A stretch of DNA of 64,000 nucleotides from Herbiconiux gentiana. Lineage in GTDB: Bacteria; Actinomycetota; Actinomycetes; Actinomycetales; Microbacteriaceae. A program made the translations under genes and the position numbers. Below are positions 62,072 to 64,000 of the stretch, piece after piece. The notes beneath the pieces were generated by a model. The model saw only the letters and a program-made list of their open reading frames with translations, was not told the origin of the DNA and did no database searches. The stretch is from NCBI RefSeq assembly GCF_024978135.1, contig NZ_JANTEZ010000004.1, positions 372,001 through 436,000 of the forward strand, read 5' to 3'. The first letter of the stretch is position 1. Each line of letters starts with the position of its first letter.

Positions 62072-62194
62072 GTCACAACGAGCCGGCGGCGCGGGATGAC
62101 CCGGCGGGCCGCAGCGCGCACCCGCCGCCGCGCGCACGGCAGCGGCCGCGAGGTCGAGTGCCCGGGTGCGCAGCTGCCACTGCTGCCGGTACAG
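62072..62194 (-). pseudogene. Decayed copy of the LysR (ArgP/LysG-type) gene 3' end
   Basis: These 123 bases match 63733-63856 (the 3' end of the LysR gene at the right edge), with about ten substitutions and one missing base near 62121. The missing base shifts the frame. The last residues LRPAGSSRAAGS remain readable before a TGA. There is no promoter or start, so it is a remnant. Confidence 0.8.
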
Positions 62195-62282
62195 TCGGCC
62201 AGGCCTCCGTCGAGAACTCCCCCGAGTCGGTCTGCCTCAGGACGGTCGTGGCAGCCGCCGACGAGGACACCACCCGTCCGGG

Positions 62283-63134
62283 TCAGGTCGCGAGCGGCTC
62301 GCGGATGTCTGTCGTGGAGGGGGGCGGCACGGCGTCGCCCAGAGCCCGGGCAGCCGCCGCGGCGATCGCGAGGGTGTCGCTGGGCTCGCGGCCCAACACA
62401 CGCGTGAGGTCTGGCCCGGTGGTGTCGAGGAAACCGTGGCGGACGCCGGAGTAGATGGACATCAGCATCGCCGGCTGGAACGGTTTCAACCCAGCGCGCT
62501 CGAGCGTCGACCGGCGTTCGTCGAGCGTGACCTCGTCCAGCGGAACGTTCAGGAGTTCGGCCACCTGCTTCGCCGTGATCGGCGGGCCGACCAGGTCATA
62601 GGTGCGCCCTCGATGCGCGCGTGGCGCTTCGGCGACGATGGCAGCGGCTTCTGCCAGATCACCTCGGCTCACCGCGGCCAGCCCACCACCGCCGAATGCA
62701 GACGTCAGCCGCGGGCCGGACCAGTCGAGAAGTGAACCGAACAGCTCGGCGTACAGACCGTTCCGCAGGATCGTCCAGGACAGCGCGCTCCGGCGCAGCC
62801 GACGCTCTGTCCACCTGTGCGCGAGGGCGAAGCCTAGGTGGTCTCCCGCAGAGGTCAGACTCGTATACACCACGTGCTCGACGCCGTCGCGTTCAGCGGC
62901 GGTGAGAACGGCATCGTGCCGAGCGATGACGACATCGTCCTCGGCCTCGCCTGCGGAGACCAGGACGAGCGTGTCGACGTCGACGAGCGAGATGGTCTCG
63001 GGATCGTCGAAGTCGAGTCGTCGTGTGCTTCCCTCACCACCGCGGCTGCTGCCGGTGGCCAGGACACCGCGATGCGAGAGAGCCGAGAGGATTGCGCTTC
63101 CGAGATGGCCCGAGGAGCCGGTGACGAGGATCAA
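62283..63134 (-). CDS. NmrA-like NAD(P)-binding reductase (SDR superfamily)
   Basis: The 283-residue protein begins ILVTGSSGHLGSAILSALSH (Rossmann GxxGxxG) and has VEHVVYTSLTSAGDHLGFA, SWTILRNGLYAELF and RTYDLVGPPITAKQVAELL. It resembles the atypical SDR group of NmrA and quinone reductase 2 (QorB). These bind NAD(P)H and reduce quinones or act as redox sensors. The TTG start is preceded by AAAGG. It is divergent from the HxlR gene, an arrangement often seen for HxlR-controlled reductases of reactive carbonyls or quinones. Confidence 0.85.
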   Translation of the reverse strand: MILVTGSSGHLGSAILSALSHRGVLATGSSRGGEGSTRRLDFDDPETISLVDVDTLVLVSAGEAEDDVVIARHDAVLTAAERDGVEHVVYTSLTSAGDHLGFALAHRWTERRLRRSALSWTILRNGLYAELFGSLLDWSGPRLTSAFGGGGLAAVSRGDLAEAAAIVAEAPRAHRGRTYDLVGPPITAKQVAELLNVPLDEVTLDERRSTLERAGLKPFQPAMLMSIYSGVRHGFLDTTGPDLTRVLGREPSDTLAIAAAAARALGDAVPPPSTTDIREPLAT

Positions 63135-63151
63135 CAGATCGCCTTTCGTGG

Positions 63152-63181
63152 TTCTGTTCAGTAACTAGGCTGATTCTGTTC
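63152..63181. promoter_or_regulatory. HxlR/NmrA divergent control region
   Basis: TTCTGTTC occurs at 63152-63159 and again at 63174-63181, 22 bases apart, flanking TAGGCT (63166-63171), a -10 box for the HxlR gene. Direct half-sites two helical turns apart suit binding on one DNA face. Confidence 0.45.
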
Positions 63182-63214
63182 CGGGCTCTCGGCCCGTCAC
63201 AAGGAGGCAGTCTC

Positions 63215-63628
63215 GTGTCACTGACGCACACAGAAGTAACCGCCGAGCTCGAGCCCTGCGGAAAGAACGAGCACCCGGATTGCGGCATCCGCGATGTCCT
63301 GGATCGGGTGGGCGACAAGTGGTCGGTGCTCGTCGTCGTGGAGCTCTCGACGGGAACGCGACGATTTCGGGAGTTGCAGCGCGCGATCGACGGGATCTCC
63401 CAGCGCATGCTGACGCTCACCCTCCGACGACTCGAGCGTGACGGTCTGGTCGAGCGAACGGTCTATCCGACGATCCCGCCGCAGGTCACCTACACCCTCA
63501 CGGGTTCGGGCAGCAGTCTCACTCATCTCGTCCGTGCCCTTGCGGACTGGGCGATCGAGCAACGCCCCGCCATCGCCGAGGCTCGGCGGAGCTACGACGA
63601 GGCCAATCCGGGTCACACCATCAGCTGA
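63215..63628 (+). CDS. HxlR family transcriptional regulator
   Basis: The 137-residue protein contains CGKNEHPDCGIRDVLDRVGD, KWSVLVVVELSTGTRRFREL, ISQRMLTLTLRRLERDGLVE and TYTLTGSGSSL, the HxlR winged helix. An N-terminal Cys pair (C15 and C23) could serve as a redox sensor, as known for some HxlR proteins. AAGGAGG lies seven bases before the GTG. It probably controls the divergent NmrA-like gene. Confidence 0.9.
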   Translation: MSLTHTEVTAELEPCGKNEHPDCGIRDVLDRVGDKWSVLVVVELSTGTRRFRELQRAIDGISQRMLTLTLRRLERDGLVERTVYPTIPPQVTYTLTGSGSSLTHLVRALADWAIEQRPAIAEARRSYDEANPGHTIS

Positions 63629-63733
63629 CCGATACGACGTCTGGTCGCACTGACGCCTGCCGGGCACCGGACTCGACGGCATCGGCCGCGTTCCGACGCC
63701 TCGTCGAGGGCCCGGCATGTGATGTCGCCGGTG

Positions 63734-64000
63734 TCATGACGAGCCGGCGGCGCGGGATGACCCGGCCGGCCGCAGCGCGCGCCCAGCCGCGGCGCGCACG
63801 GCGGTGGCCGCGAGGTCGAGTGCCCGGGTGCGCAGCTGCCACTGCTGCCAGTACAGCGGCACGTCGATGTACGCCCCCGGCGCCAGCTCGACGAGCCCCT
63901 GCGCCGGCCGCTGCAGCTCGGGGATCATCCCCCAGCCGAGCCCGAGCCGCACGGCCTCGACGAAGTCGGCCGACCCCGGCACGTAGTGTCGCGGCGGGTC
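63734..64000 (-). CDS. LysR family regulator (ArgP/LysG type), C-terminal part
   Basis: The last 89 residues are in view and run off the right edge. HYVPGSADFVEAVRLGLGWG and MIPELQRPAQGLVELAPG, then PLYWQQWQLRTRALDLAATA, match the end of ArgP/LysG proteins, which sense lysine or arginine and activate the LysE exporter. A short Ala/Arg/Ser tail follows. The 3' 124 bases exist in a second, decayed copy at 62072-62194. An exporter gene might be divergent beyond the edge. Confidence 0.78.
   Translation of the reverse strand, partial: DPPRHYVPGSADFVEAVRLGLGWGMIPELQRPAQGLVELAPGAYIDVPLYWQQWQLRTRALDLAATAVRAAAGRALRPAGSSRAAGSS

Overview
The window is very GC-rich, densely coded chromosomal DNA from a high-GC Gram-positive bacterium. 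An actinobacterium of the Microbacteriaceae type is the best guess. Support comes from an F420-dependent glucose-6-phosphate dehydrogenase, an SpaA-type sortase pilus locus, an eno-ftsB-DUF501 row, a CarD-like domain in mfd, and many apparently leaderless genes (TANNNT hexamer 6-7 nt before the start codon). The genus is inference. I see no phage, insertion sequence, CRISPR array or replication origin.

Layout. 1-5.3 kb: start of a solute-binding lipoprotein gene, a YcaQ-type DNA glycosylase, a large secreted protein, and the HtpX/LemA pair. 5.3-11.8 kb: a TetR-MFS-PLP enzyme-lactone oxidase-GH1 glucosidase cluster, read leftward and translationally coupled, with a palindromic operator candidate. 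12-17 kb: an Ig-like polytopic membrane protein, a split-barrel flavin reductase, fgd, and a degenerate receiver protein. 17.2-26.1 kb: a surface module made of a Tat-exported beta-helix protein (plus strand) and a pilus operon (minus strand: tip protein, backbone pilin, class C sortase), ending next to a tRNA with anticodon UAA and an unusually short variable loop.

26.5-48.7 kb is mostly housekeeping, largely on the minus strand: smc, rplY-pth, mfd, mazG, hisS, eno, ftsB, DUF501, an S8 protease and ndh, with gnd on the plus strand. Between hisS and eno lies a 4.7-kb block of two MFS exporters and three regulators (MarR-MFS, MFS, MarR-TetR). A 16-bp box recurs at both exporter promoters.

48.7-60.2 kb is a molybdenum-enzyme region: moeZ-like, moaD and moaA, then moeA-moaC-mog-moaE, followed by a FAD subunit and a fused iron-sulfur/molybdenum subunit of a xanthine dehydrogenase-family hydroxylase. 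The cofactor genes plausibly supply this enzyme. The 3' end of the moeZ-like gene has been copied in tandem several times, and the moeZ-like protein lacks the usual zinc cysteines.

60.3-64 kb is accessory: a MerR/VOC pair, a membrane protein with a winged-helix regulator, and an NmrA-like reductase with a divergent HxlR regulator. That last pair is bracketed by an intact and a decayed copy of the 3' end of a LysR (ArgP/LysG-type) gene, which suggests it arrived by recombination at that gene. Low-complexity tandem expansions recur inside proteins (TetR tail, lactone oxidase tail, SMC, XDH linker).
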